Positions 24,865-34,125 of a DNA stretch of 64,000 bases are shown here, in pieces. The notes beneath the pieces are model-generated. The model saw only the letters and a list, made by a program, of their open reading frames with translations. It ran no database searches and was not told where the DNA came from. The position numbers and the translations under genes were made by a program. Each line of letters starts with the position of its first letter. Position 1 is the stretch's first letter. The DNA comes from Fervidibacter sinensis. GTDB lineage: Bacteria; Armatimonadota; Fervidibacteria; Fervidibacterales; Fervidibacteraceae. Location of the stretch: the NCBI GenBank assembly GCA_032161045.1, contig JAVHTH010000003.1. One strand, 5' to 3'.

Positions 24865-27189
24865 TCACTCAACTTCAATGACCAATCGTTCTGCCCCCTT
24901 CTCTGGCACAATGATGACACCTTGCGGGTCTGATCGTGATGAGCCGTTTTCTACGGTTCGGACAGAATGAACATTTCGCAACTGGATGCTCCAGTTTTCC
25001 TTTCGTTCGCCCCAAACTTGCACCTCAATTTTTCGTCCATCGCGCCGCACCTCAATTGTCAAGGCTGGGTTGCCTTTCAGGTCAGGCACTGTTCGCTTCG
25101 CCCATGAGCCATCTTGCAGTTCAAAAACTTGGAAGGTCACTCCGTTCGGGAAATCGTAATCTGGGCGATTGTCAATAGCGCCGACTGGAATTACTGAGTT
25201 CGGGCGAACCATTAACGGCAAACTCAAGTAGCCGTGTTTTTCGCGATGCCACCGACCACCTTCAAGGACTTGTCCTGTCAAGAAGTTCGTCCAACGCCCC
25301 TCGGGCAGGTAGAAATCAACTGTGCCGTCAGGCGAGAAAATTGGGGCGACGAGCAAAGCATCACCGAGCATATATTGCCTGTCAAGATAGTCGCAAGCAG
25401 GGTCATCAGGAAACTCCAAAATCATTGCTCGCATCACGGGGATGCCTCTTTCGTGCGCTTCAATAGCGCAACCGTAAAGGTAAGGCATCAAACGACACTT
25501 GAGTTTGGTGAAAAACCTCAAAACTTCAACTGCTTCTTCGTCAAAAAGCCAAGGCACGCGGTAAGAGTCGTTGCCGTGCAGCCTACTGTGTGATGAGAGT
25601 AAACCGAAAGCACACCATCGTTTGTAAAGGTCAGGGGTTGGAGTTCCGATGAAGCCTCCAATATCGTGGCTCCAGAACCCGAACCCGCAAAGTCCAAGCG
25701 ACAAACCGGCACGCAGGGATGCCGCCATTGATTCATAAGTCGCTAAGCAATCACCGCCCCAATGAACTGGAAAGCGTTGACTTCCTGCAGTTGCAGATCT
25801 TCCGAACAAAACTGTTTCACCTTCGCCCTTTTTCTCCTTCAGCGCCTCAAAGACCGTTTTGTTGTAAAGGTAGGCGTAGAAGTTGTGCATTCGCTGTGGG
25901 TCCGAGCCATCGTGATAGACGACTTCGGTTGGAATTCGTTCGCCAAAATCCGTCTTAAAACAGTCAACGCCCATATCAACGAGTGCTTGGAGTTTTTCGG
26001 CGAACCACTTTCGTGCCTCTGGGGTCGTGAAGTCAACGATCCCCATTCCTGCCTGCCACATGTCCGTTTGCCAGATATCGCCGTTAGGCTTTTTGAGCAA
26101 ATAGCCTCGCTCCGCAGCCTCGTCAAACAAAGGCGACTTTTGAGCGATGTATGGGTTAATCCAGACGCAGATGTGCAAACCGCGTTCTTTGAGCCGTTTG
26201 AGCATCCCAACGGGGTCAGGGAAGCACCTCTTGTCCCAAGTGAAATCGCACCATTGAAACTCCCGCATCCAAAAGCAATCAAAGTGAAACACGCTCAAAG
26301 GTATGTCGCGGTCAGCCATGCCTTGGATGAAGTGAGTGACTGTTTCCTCATCATAACTCGTCGTGAACGAAGTTGTGAGCCAAAGCCCGAACGACCAAGC
26401 AGGTGGCAAAGCCGGGCGACCCGTGAGCGCAGTGTAGCGTTCCAAAACTTCCTTAGGGTGAGGTCCGTAGATGACAAAGTAGTCAAGGTATTCGCCGGGG
26501 ACGCTGAACTGAACCTTGTCAACATGCTCGCTTGCTACTTCAAAGGAGACCTGTTCGGGATGATTGACGAAAACTCCATAGCCGCGATTTGTCAGATAAA
26601 ACGGGATGTTCTTGTAGGCTTGGTCGCTTGTGGTTGCTGCATCGGCGTTCCACATGTCAACGACTTGACCGTTTTTGACAAAAGCGGTGAACCGTTCGCC
26701 CAAACCGTAAACGCATTCGCCGACGCTCAAAGAGAGTTGCTCGTGAATAAAACGCCCTTCAGGTGTGTCAACGAACCCCAAACTGCGAGAACCGCTTTTC
26801 GTGACGACTTTGTCACCGTCGCGAAATTCAACGAGCCAACCACCTTTCTTGTGGACTCGCACGGTCAACTTGCCGCTGGTCAGTTCAGCAAATTCATCGG
26901 TTTCGCTCACAGTGACTTTCGGCGGTTGAGTTTGCTCCAGTTCAAAAAATGGCGGACGAACCTTCGTGCCTTTGTGGTGCCAAACCTGAACTCGGATGAC
27001 ATTCTCAAGGGGCGACGAGTAGCAAACAGTGAACACAGGAATGTCAAGGGTAGCGGCTCGGTGAGTGATAGGTCTGGTCGGGGCGTAAACGACCAATTTG
27101 TCATGGTGAACTTCAACATCGTATGCCTGAGCAGCATAGTGCCCCACACAACCGGGTCTCATCAGCCAAAACCCATCCGTAAACTTCAT
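24865..27189 (-). CDS. GH31 alpha-xylosidase-like glycosidase (YicI type)
   Basis: About 774 residues, the usual YicI length. N-terminal beta-sandwich, central TIM barrel and C-terminal sheets. DCFKTDFGERIP carries the probable nucleophile Asp, FGFWSHDIGGF the probable acid/base Asp. The KTDFGERIP form is characteristic of alpha-xylosidases rather than alpha-glucosidases. No signal peptide, so it would act on imported xylose-containing oligosaccharides. GGAGGTGG precedes ATG 27189. Confidence 0.85.
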   Translation of the reverse strand: MKFTDGFWLMRPGCVGHYAAQAYDVEVHHDKLVVYAPTRPITHRAATLDIPVFTVCYSSPLENVIRVQVWHHKGTKVRPPFFELEQTQPPKVTVSETDEFAELTSGKLTVRVHKKGGWLVEFRDGDKVVTKSGSRSLGFVDTPEGRFIHEQLSLSVGECVYGLGERFTAFVKNGQVVDMWNADAATTSDQAYKNIPFYLTNRGYGVFVNHPEQVSFEVASEHVDKVQFSVPGEYLDYFVIYGPHPKEVLERYTALTGRPALPPAWSFGLWLTTSFTTSYDEETVTHFIQGMADRDIPLSVFHFDCFWMREFQWCDFTWDKRCFPDPVGMLKRLKERGLHICVWINPYIAQKSPLFDEAAERGYLLKKPNGDIWQTDMWQAGMGIVDFTTPEARKWFAEKLQALVDMGVDCFKTDFGERIPTEVVYHDGSDPQRMHNFYAYLYNKTVFEALKEKKGEGETVLFGRSATAGSQRFPVHWGGDCLATYESMAASLRAGLSLGLCGFGFWSHDIGGFIGTPTPDLYKRWCAFGLLSSHSRLHGNDSYRVPWLFDEEAVEVLRFFTKLKCRLMPYLYGCAIEAHERGIPVMRAMILEFPDDPACDYLDRQYMLGDALLVAPIFSPDGTVDFYLPEGRWTNFLTGQVLEGGRWHREKHGYLSLPLMVRPNSVIPVGAIDNRPDYDFPNGVTFQVFELQDGSWAKRTVPDLKGNPALTIEVRRDGRKIEVQVWGERKENWSIQLRNVHSVRTVENGSSRSDPQGVIIVPEKGAERLVIEVE

Positions 27190-27270
27190 TGCTTCCACCT
27201 CCGTCCTTCAATCTATGCTTTCTCAGCGAAACTGTAACCTGCCACCTGCAAAATTTCGGGCAAGCGAAGT

Positions 27271-27540
27271 TCACGCCCAACGCAACTTTTCAAGCCAATC
27301 CATCAACTCGTCTGCAATGTCGTTAACTTCGTCGGCTCGGGTTGCTCTCAAAAGCCCACGCTCAATTGCTTCCCTCAAAAGCGCTTGACGGACATCGTGT
27401 AAATGGTTAGCAAGTTCGGCAAGCACTTGCAATTGCTCACCCAACTCGCCCTCTTCAAGCAACCTTTGCAAATGCCTTGACTTTTGCTCCAGTGCTTGCA
27501 ACTGCCTTATGGCTCGTTGCTTCCTGTGCTCGGAAATCAT
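27271..27540 (-). CDS. Small helical protein, CsoR/RcnR-like, no metal cysteines
   Basis: 89 residues, start 27540 with GGGTGAT upstream. The helix pattern (RQLQALEQKSRHLQRLLEEG... LAELANHLHDVRQALLREAIERGLL) is like the four-helix CsoR/RcnR metal-responsive repressors, but the metal-ligand Cys residues of CsoR are absent; only His residues remain. It could be a CsoR-fold regulator of another signal or an unrelated helical protein. Confidence 0.4.
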   Translation of the reverse strand: MISEHRKQRAIRQLQALEQKSRHLQRLLEEGELGEQLQVLAELANHLHDVRQALLREAIERGLLRATRADEVNDIADELMDWLEKLRWA

Positions 27541-27573
27541 GCCTATCACCCTGACCGTTCTGTCTTTCCTTTC

Positions 27574-27628
27574 GTAGGGGCAGGTGAAACCTGCCCGAAA
27601 ATAACGGGCGGATTTCATCAGCCCCTAC
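27574..27628. repeat. REP/BIME-like hairpin pair
   Basis: GTAGGGGCAGG TGAAA CCTGCCCG, spacer, CGGGCGGATTTCATCAGCCCCTAC. Both GTAG ends present; the second stem is imperfect. Confidence 0.65.
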
Positions 27629-27654
27629 AAGAAGTTATAGGTTCGGCAGGAACC

Positions 27655-29091
27655 TCACTCTCCCTTTTGCAGAAAAGTCACGGACAAAATTTTACCTTCG
27701 CCTTTCAGCCACCAGAAGCGGAGCCTTTGCCAGCCTGAGTTGGAGTTGACAAAAGTGCAAGACGCCTTTTGCGGTTCGTCCGTTTTGAAACTCCACTCCC
27801 CGATTTTGTTTTCGCCCCACCGAACTTGCAAAACCCCGTTACCTTGAGCCTCAACCTCGCACTGAATTTCGCCTTGCGGCAGCCACCATGCAAGTTGAAT
27901 CGCTCGTGATTTCAATCCTTCCCGCAAGGCGACTATGTCAAAGGTTGACAAGGGTGTGTTAGCATCGGGAGTGCGCAACTGGATTTTCAAGCCAGTTCGC
28001 AATCGCTTTATCAAAGTTCGTTCAAGACCTACTCGGAAGCCGTTCCAAGAGTCATCGGCGGAATTTACCATCACATCTCGCAACAACTCATGTCCGCCGA
28101 GCCTTTCAAGGTAAACGCAAAGCCCGAGAAAAACTTGCATTGGCGGTTTTGCACTTTCCGAACTCTGCAATAACCACTGTTGTGCTCTGACTATTTCTGC
28201 GCTCACGACCTTGAGCAAGTATTCGTCCAACCTCTGTTGTAATTCGTTCCCGTCCCGCGTCCCTCGCCCCGCGTCCCAGAACCATATTGCAAAGAGCCGT
28301 TCGCCCAAGAATCCGCCAGAGTAAGGCTCATGAAGTCCGTCAAACTCGCCGAACGCGGGGACAGTGTGGTGACCTGCTTCGTGTGCAACTTTAAGCCACC
28401 ATGCCAAACGGTCGCTGGGGATTGTGCCGTAAAAGAGGGTATGACCGGCGAAGGAGAAAGCACCCCCGTTTCCGTTAGTGAAAAGCCACGCCTTCACCGG
28501 AAACCTAAGCGGTGTTCCAAGCCCTTCTGAGAGCAACTTCAGCGCCGCAGCGAAAACCGCTGGGGCATCAACGATGTGCTTTGGCAAATCTCCGCTTTGC
28601 AACAACCAATGAGCCAAACAGTTGGCTATTTCGTCTTTCTCGTTTGCGCCATAGGCAAAAGCGACTCTTATGAACCTGTCACCATGTTTTGGGTCGGCAG
28701 CGAAATTGGGTTCGCAAAAAACAGTAGGTGATTGCCAAACCATCAATTCGCCAATTTTCAAGTGGGTTGAAACTCTGTCCTCATTGAGCCAAGCCACTGG
28801 CAAAGTAGGCGGAAACCAAGCGAAACTGGGACTCGCTTTTAACTCAAAGGCGCGATGATAAGCCTTTTCTGCCTCGTTCCATTCTCGTCTCAAACTGTGA
28901 GCGTAACCGAGCCAAGCCCACCATGCAGGTGCTGACGGGTCAAGTTGGACTGCGGACTTTAATGCAGCAATTGTCTCATCGTCAGCAAAACCTTTGGTCA
29001 AACGCTCAACGACCTTTGAAATTTCCGGCAACGGGAAGGCAAGGGTTAATGCCAAAACCAGAGCAATCCAAACCGCAATTCGCGTTGACAT
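27655..29091 (-). CDS. Secreted TPR protein with HEAGHH metal-binding motif
   Basis: About 478 residues. N-terminal signal (TRIAVWIALVLALTLAFPLP), TPR-like helices at ~35-90 (AWWAWLGYAHSLRREWNEAEKAYHRAFEL), then a central domain with KVAHEAGHHTVPAFGEFDGLHEP, an HExxH-type zinc site around residue 236, and a C-terminal beta-sandwich (~390-478). This suggests a secreted metallopeptidase-like protein of an uncharacterised family. A heptamer tandem repeat (28252-28279) encodes the DAGRGTRDGN stretch. ATG 29097 is an alternative start. Confidence 0.5.
   Translation of the reverse strand: MSTRIAVWIALVLALTLAFPLPEISKVVERLTKGFADDETIAALKSAVQLDPSAPAWWAWLGYAHSLRREWNEAEKAYHRAFELKASPSFAWFPPTLPVAWLNEDRVSTHLKIGELMVWQSPTVFCEPNFAADPKHGDRFIRVAFAYGANEKDEIANCLAHWLLQSGDLPKHIVDAPAVFAAALKLLSEGLGTPLRFPVKAWLFTNGNGGAFSFAGHTLFYGTIPSDRLAWWLKVAHEAGHHTVPAFGEFDGLHEPYSGGFLGERLFAIWFWDAGRGTRDGNELQQRLDEYLLKVVSAEIVRAQQWLLQSSESAKPPMQVFLGLCVYLERLGGHELLRDVMVNSADDSWNGFRVGLERTLIKRLRTGLKIQLRTPDANTPLSTFDIVALREGLKSRAIQLAWWLPQGEIQCEVEAQGNGVLQVRWGENKIGEWSFKTDEPQKASCTFVNSNSGWQRLRFWWLKGEGKILSVTFLQKGE
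28252..28279. repeat. Heptanucleotide repeat (GTCCCNN)x4 inside a gene
   Basis: GTCCCGC, GTCCCTC, GCCCCGC, GTCCCAG. It lies inside the HEAGHH protein gene and on the minus strand encodes a Gly/Arg/Asp-rich segment. Because 28 bases is not a multiple of 3, the four units translate differently in each frame step. Confidence 0.6.
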
Positions 29092-29125
29092 TTTCATCGC
29101 CTCAACTTGAGCCTGAGGTTCATGC

Positions 29126-30523
29126 CTATTTTAGCGGTTTAGGTTTCGGTATTTCCCGTTCAATGAAAGTGTGAGTGTATTGCCATAGAATTCGCCAACT
29201 TCCGACTTGCCACGCCCTAACGAAACCGTCCCAACCACCTGCAACCAACATGCGACCGTCTGGGCTAAAGGCAACGGCTTCAACGATGTTTTCTGTCCGC
29301 AACGAAACCACCAACCGCCCCGTCGCAAGTTCCCAGACATCAACTCTGTTGCCGAAGCCTCCTGCAGCGACATATCGGTTGTCGGGGCTGATAGCGCATG
29401 AGTTGTAAATTCGGGTTGCAATTCGTCCCGTTGGCGTCTTTGGCGATTCAAGTTTTCGGAGTTCCTTGAAAGTTGTCATGTCCCAAACCCTCACTGTCCC
29501 GTCCCAACCTGCGGAAACGAGATAGCGACCGTCCCGTGAGACTGCCAAATCGTTGACCCAAGGGACTGGCGGTTTTGGCTGTGCTGCAGTTCCTACGCCC
29601 AAACTCTTGAGATTCACGCCTTTTGCGTGACCTTTCAAGACAGCAATTGGTCGGGAATTCCGATTTGTTGGGAACGGAAAGACGACAATCCCTTCCTTTG
29701 CGCCGACAACTTCGCCGGTTCCAGCAACTGCAATCCAGCGCCCCTTAGGGTCAAACACAACTGCCTTGACAAAAGGTGGGTTTTTGAGGCGCAAAGCAGC
29801 AATCAAATTTTCAAGTTCCTTCCGCTCTTTCGGTGTCAAGATCCCCTTACCGGGCAATTTCGGTGTCGGTGCCGTCAGGTCTCCCTTGAAAATTTCCCGA
29901 TTGAAGATGAGAGAAAGTTGCGACCAATCTGTGCCGGTTCGTTGATAAATTCTCAGCCGACCATCTCGTCCCCCTATTGCAAGGAATTTACCGTCCGGGC
30001 TGAAAGCGAGGGTTTCAACAGGTCCCGGTGGAGCCATGAAATTCAGCGTTCGCAACAACTTTGCCGACTTTGTATCCCACAAATAGACACGCCCATCCAA
30101 CCCACCGACTGCCAAAAAGCGACCATCAGGACTGAACGCCAAAGCGATTTGGATGCCTTCGTAAAATCTATCGGGAAGGTAGTGAGCGACCAACTTCCCA
30201 CTCCTTGCGTCCAGAATGCTTACAATCCTCTGTTCGTGAGCACCAAAGCGAGCAGACCAACGAGCGCTTATCGCCAAGTAACGACCGTCGGGTCGGAAAG
30301 CAATAGAAAAGAATTCGCCGGCTGGGACTCCTTCTTCAAGTTGCGGTGCTGGTGGGGCAAGGATAGGTGCTTTGGGCACAACCTTCTCTTTCTCCGGTGG
30401 CATAACTTCCTTTCCGTGTTCATGGCTGTGTTCATGTCCGTGTTGCTGTGCGAAAACATCTGCCTGCCATATCAATAGCCAAAAAAGCATCAACAGGGCG
30501 AAAAGAGCGGTCTTTGCCTTCAT
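29126..30523 (-). CDS. Secreted WD40-repeat protein
   Basis: About 465 residues. Signal peptide at 1-25 (KTALFALLMLFWLLIWQADVFA), a His-rich stretch (HGHEHSHEHGKE, possible metal binding), a Pro-rich linker, then a WD40 propeller with repeated FSPDGRFLAVGG / YLWDTKSAKLL / VRVWDMTTF units. Exported scaffold or sensor; partner unknown. GGAGGTG upstream supports ATG 30523. Confidence 0.75.
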   Translation of the reverse strand: MKAKTALFALLMLFWLLIWQADVFAQQHGHEHSHEHGKEVMPPEKEKVVPKAPILAPPAPQLEEGVPAGEFFSIAFRPDGRYLAISARWSARFGAHEQRIVSILDARSGKLVAHYLPDRFYEGIQIALAFSPDGRFLAVGGLDGRVYLWDTKSAKLLRTLNFMAPPGPVETLAFSPDGKFLAIGGRDGRLRIYQRTGTDWSQLSLIFNREIFKGDLTAPTPKLPGKGILTPKERKELENLIAALRLKNPPFVKAVVFDPKGRWIAVAGTGEVVGAKEGIVVFPFPTNRNSRPIAVLKGHAKGVNLKSLGVGTAAQPKPPVPWVNDLAVSRDGRYLVSAGWDGTVRVWDMTTFKELRKLESPKTPTGRIATRIYNSCAISPDNRYVAAGGFGNRVDVWELATGRLVVSLRTENIVEAVAFSPDGRMLVAGGWDGFVRAWQVGSWRILWQYTHTFIEREIPKPKPLK

Positions 30524-30550
30524 CGTTCCGTTCACCTCCGTTCGTCAATT

Positions 30551-31117
30551 TTAGCGATGTTGCTCGTTCTTTTTTCGCTTTCGCCGACCTTGCCAAGTCG
30601 TTTCAAAGACACCTGCTCGCTTGTTGATTACCAAAGCGAGCGCAAAAAGCCAATCTGAGAGGCGGTTTAGATATCGTATCACGAGTGGACGGACAGGTTC
30701 TTGCTCGGACAGTGCGACGACGCACCTTTCTGCCCGCCTGCAAACTGTTCGGGCAAAATGAACCAAAGAAGCAGCGAACGAACCGCCCGGAAGGACGAAA
30801 AGCGTTGGGCTTGGAGCCTCAACTTGAAATTCGTCTATTTGCCTCTCCAGCGCTTTCAACCTCGCCGTTGACAATTTTAACGGTGGACGAACATCTTTTG
30901 CGGTGGCGAGTTCGCTGCCTATCACAAACAGGTCTCTCTGAATTTTCCCCACTTCATCTGCTAACCGTTTATCGTCAAGGGCTGACCGAACCATACCCAA
31001 GACAGAGTTCAACTCGTCAATCGTGCCGTAAGCGTCAACCCTCGGGTGGTTTTTCTTAACTCGCCCTCCAATTAAATCTGTCAAGCCGTTGTCGCCCCTT
31101 TTGGTGTAAAGCCGCAT
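30551..31117 (-). CDS. Cob(I)alamin adenosyltransferase, PduO type
   Basis: 188 residues. RLYTKRGDNGLTDLIGG is the ATP-binding N-terminus; VDAYGTIDELNSVLG and RTVCRRAERCVVAL are the family's conserved helices. It forms adenosylcobalamin from cob(I)alamin and ATP. GAGGTGAT precedes ATG 31117. No other cobalamin genes are adjacent. Confidence 0.9.
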   Translation of the reverse strand: MRLYTKRGDNGLTDLIGGRVKKNHPRVDAYGTIDELNSVLGMVRSALDDKRLADEVGKIQRDLFVIGSELATAKDVRPPLKLSTARLKALERQIDEFQVEAPSPTLFVLPGGSFAASLVHFARTVCRRAERCVVALSEQEPVRPLVIRYLNRLSDWLFALALVINKRAGVFETTWQGRRKRKKNEQHR

Positions 31118-31195
31118 AGCAATCACCTCATAGCGGTGCGAAACTTTTTCACAAAGTTCAGTAAAGAACACTGCAAGCAAGGAGTTTGGTGTCCG

Positions 31196-31813
31196 ATGTT
31201 GACACTAAGGTGCACCGATTTGGGAAAAGCCTTTGGACGACGATGGCTCTTCCGTCGGCTCTCTTTTACTGTGCCACAAGGAACGGGCTTAGTCATTCTT
31301 GGTCCAAACGGTTCGGGCAAAACAACTTTGCTCAGGTTGCTGTGCGGTTTGGTGCAGCCAACCGAGGGAAGAATCGTTTGGGAAATCAATGGGTTTGGGT
31401 TGAGACCGAATCAGGTTAGATCGTTGCTTGGTGCTGTTTTGCCAGATTGTGAGCCTTACGAGGAGTTGACGGCAGAAGAAAACTTGGAACTCATCGCCGA
31501 TTTGCACGGCGTCAATAAAAACTCTGTCAACGATTGGTTAGAACGAGTCGGGTTGACGCATGCAAGGCGACAGTTCGTCAGCGAGTTTTCGTCTGGGATG
31601 AAATTGAGACTAAAGTTAGCGATGGCTCTCGTTCACGAACCGATGGCTCTGCTTTTGGATGAACCGACGGCAATGCTTGATGAGCAAGGTCGTCAACTTG
31701 TCTCTGAGTTGATTGCTGAACAGAAACGCAAAGGCATTGTCATCATAGCCACCAACGACGAAAGGGATGTAGGCTATGGGGAACAGCAAATTTTCTTGGG
31801 CAAGAACCGTTGA
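31196..31813 (+). CDS. Cytochrome c biogenesis-type ABC ATPase (CcmA-like)
   Basis: 205 residues. Walker A GPNGSGKTT, signature FSSGMKLRLKLA and Walker B LLLDEPTA are intact. The short length and its partner CcmB-like permease suggest the haem exporter-type CcmAB module. It starts 78 bases from the divergent PduO gene. Confidence 0.75.
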   Translation: MLTLRCTDLGKAFGRRWLFRRLSFTVPQGTGLVILGPNGSGKTTLLRLLCGLVQPTEGRIVWEINGFGLRPNQVRSLLGAVLPDCEPYEELTAEENLELIADLHGVNKNSVNDWLERVGLTHARRQFVSEFSSGMKLRLKLAMALVHEPMALLLDEPTAMLDEQGRQLVSELIAEQKRKGIVIIATNDERDVGYGEQQIFLGKNR

Positions 31814-31820
31814 GGGTGAA

Positions 31821-32501
31821 ATGAAAACCGCTTTACGGCGACCCAAATGGCTAAAGCAAGTTTGGGCAATTGCCAAAAAGGACTTTTTGAGCGAATGGCG
31901 AACAAGACACGCTGTCGTCACGACCTTGGCGTTCGCGCTTATAGCACTGACAGTTGTGAGTTTGAGCGTTGGTTCGCTTCGGGGCGAACCGACACTGGCG
32001 GCTGGGTTGCTTTGGGTCATCATCTTTTTCGCCACAATAGTTGCCTTAGGACGAACTTTCACTAAGGAAGCGGACGCCCACACGGACAATTTGTTGAGAT
32101 TAAACGCAGAGCCGTCAGCGGTCTTTCTCGGCAAAATGCTCTTCAACCTTGTGCTTCTCGGATTAGTTGCTGTGTTGGCTGTGCCTTTGTTTGTGGCTTT
32201 GTTAGGTGTTTCTGTCAGGCAATTGGGCGTGTTCGTTGTCGCGATTATTTTGGCGTTAGTAACGATGGCTGCTTTGGGGACGATTTTGGGTGCGATGCTC
32301 GCAAAAGTTCAAAGCAGGATCGCTTTGCTTGCAGTTGCTGCTTTTCCGCTTTTCTTCCCAGCCCTTGCAGCGTCTTTGCAAGTCACGGCAATGACCTTCG
32401 GTGCGGGACTTGAAAGCAACATAACGCCGTTGAAAGCCTTGCTTGCATATGCTGGTGCTTCTCTTCTTGGAGGGCTGTTGCTCTTTGAGGAAGTTTGGTA
32501 A
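31821..32501 (+). CDS. CcmB-like ABC permease
   Basis: 226 residues, six hydrophobic spans, with FSEWRTRHA-like start (LSEWRTRHAVVTTLAFAL) typical of CcmB. It follows the ATPase by 7 bases (GAGGGTG before ATG 31821) and would form the membrane half of the transporter. CcmC and the rest of the system are not here. Confidence 0.75.
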   Translation: MKTALRRPKWLKQVWAIAKKDFLSEWRTRHAVVTTLAFALIALTVVSLSVGSLRGEPTLAAGLLWVIIFFATIVALGRTFTKEADAHTDNLLRLNAEPSAVFLGKMLFNLVLLGLVAVLAVPLFVALLGVSVRQLGVFVVAIILALVTMAALGTILGAMLAKVQSRIALLAVAAFPLFFPALAASLQVTAMTFGAGLESNITPLKALLAYAGASLLGGLLLFEEVW

Positions 32502-32584
32502 CCCTGAAGCGACAAACTTTTTGGCGTGTGTCATCATTTGCCATTGCCTTTAATGCCTCTGAAATTCAACGGGGTGATAATTGT

Positions 32585-33097
32585 ATGAGCCAGAAGGTTG
32601 AAGAATTGGTCACTCAACCCGCATTTGTTATCCGCAAAGGCAAAAGGAGCGAGTTGAAGGAACTGGTTGAAGTTTACCGCTCAGGATACGAAGGGTTGGA
32701 AGAATACGCTGAGCGGACAGAAGAGGACATTTACGATTACTTGGAGTGGCTCTACGACGGAGACCCAAATGGTTTCTTGGTGGCTGAAGTTGGAGGCGAA
32801 TTGGTCGGGTTCATCAGCGTTCACGCTGATTGGTGGGACAGGCGATACCAACGCCGAACGGCAGAGTTTCACGAGTTGGTTGTTAGGAAGGATTGGCAAG
32901 GTAAAGGCGTCGGGAAAGCCTTGATGATGGCTGGATTGGACTACGCAAGGGCGCAAGGCTGTGAATACGCAAGTCTTTGGGTCGGCGAAGGAAATTGGAA
33001 GGCTCGCGAATGGTATCGTCGTTTGGGGTTTGAGGAAGTTGGCAAAGGTTGGGGAGTTTGGGTGCGAATGGTCAAGAAATTGGTTGATAATGTTTGA
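32585..33097 (+). CDS. GNAT-family acetyltransferase
   Basis: 170 residues. VRKDWQGKGVGKALM is the acetyl-CoA binding motif and NWKAREWYRRLGFEEVGKG the C-terminal strand-helix. The long acidic N-terminal half (~30-70) hints at a small amine or protein acceptor. GGGGTGAT precedes ATG 32585; the longer frame has no binding site. Confidence 0.8.
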   Translation: MSQKVEELVTQPAFVIRKGKRSELKELVEVYRSGYEGLEEYAERTEEDIYDYLEWLYDGDPNGFLVAEVGGELVGFISVHADWWDRRYQRRTAEFHELVVRKDWQGKGVGKALMMAGLDYARAQGCEYASLWVGEGNWKAREWYRRLGFEEVGKGWGVWVRMVKKLVDNV

Positions 33098-33187
33098 CGA
33101 CACAAGTTTGCAATTAGCCACGAAGTGAAAGCGAAAAGGGGTAAAAATTGGCGCGAAGTGCTGAGTGAGGTGTTGTTGTTTTAGTCT

Positions 33188-33208
33188 GCACATCGCACTC
33201 CGCACCTC
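33188..33208. repeat. Heptanucleotide repeat (GCACNNC)x3
   Basis: GCACATC, GCACTCC, GCACCTC, followed by a partial GCAC. Identical over 21 bases to 22397-22417. It lies between convergent genes; the surrounding 180 bases show nothing else. Confidence 0.65.
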
Positions 33209-33276
33209 GCACTTAAATTAACGGCACTCCACTTTCGTTCCGTGCCTTACTACGAACCTGCTTCAGCAAGGCTAAC

Positions 33277-34032
33277 TTATGGTGACAACCGTTGTGCTCC
33301 CGTTTTGTCTCCCGTCGCTAAAGTCCGCTTTTTCAATTCCTGAACATCGCCGTAGCCATACATTGTCGCATCTTTATCGGCAGGGTTGTAAAGGTCAGCC
33401 AAGCCGACCCAATGTCCAAACTCGTGTGTGGCGATGTTGCGAATGTCGTAGGCTACTGGTCGGTCAGGGCAATAAGTGTCGGTGCTGAAACCATCTGGCA
33501 CACTGAAGTCATACCAAGCATATCGGTTGTTGAAAGCGGTATCGGCTTCAATGACTCGCCCTGTTGAGCGAGAAACCCAAACATAAGTGACGGCAAGCGT
33601 TCCTGCTTGCAAGTTGCGCCAAGAAATCGCGTTAATGCCATCTAAACGACCTGCTTGTGCAGAAGTTGTGCCGCCATAGTTGAAAACAAGTGACGGGTTG
33701 GCTTCTGTCCAAGTAGCAAATGAATCTTTGATGGCTCGGATGATTTGGTCAGCAGTAAGCGAGTAACCCGATGGAACTTTTACCTTGTTGGGATTGACAC
33801 GATAGGTGATGCCACCTGACGGCAACTCCCAGCCCGCAAGTGCGTAGGCAGTAGGATCCGAAGTGCTAACTGAACAACCGCGACCACCATCAGGTGGGAT
33901 AGGATGAACGATAACATGTTCGTCAATGTCGCCCACCTGTGAGACATTGTTACCGCTACCGCTGCAGCCGATGAGGAGTGAAAACAAAAATGTCAACGCT
34001 GCGAGAACCATAAAGCCCACCCATCTTTTCAT
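33277..34032 (-). CDS. Matrixin-like (M10-type) metalloprotease lipoprotein
   Basis: 251 residues. Lipobox LIGC with Cys23 ends the signal peptide. H203-E-F-G-H207-W-V-G-L-A-D213 is a zinc motif of the metzincin kind with Asp as third ligand, and MYGY at 224-227 fits the Met-turn. Asp/Gly rich segments before it fit calcium sites. A lipid-anchored extracytoplasmic protease is the likely product. GAGGTGAG precedes the ATG. Confidence 0.75.
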   Translation of the reverse strand: MKRWVGFMVLAALTFLFSLLIGCSGSGNNVSQVGDIDEHVIVHPIPPDGGRGCSVSTSDPTAYALAGWELPSGGITYRVNPNKVKVPSGYSLTADQIIRAIKDSFATWTEANPSLVFNYGGTTSAQAGRLDGINAISWRNLQAGTLAVTYVWVSRSTGRVIEADTAFNNRYAWYDFSVPDGFSTDTYCPDRPVAYDIRNIATHEFGHWVGLADLYNPADKDATMYGYGDVQELKKRTLATGDKTGAQRLSP

Positions 34033-34125
34033 CGCCCCTCACCTCGCTTAAAAATTTTGTGTGTGCAAACACTAACATAGCGCTCCCAATTGCGATGTCA
34101 AGGATTGAATCTTGTAACAATTTTG

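Noticed and set aside
25762..27237. 491-codon plus-strand open frame
   Set aside because: Fully antisense to the GH31 gene, which has clear family motifs; the composition is that of a shadow frame.
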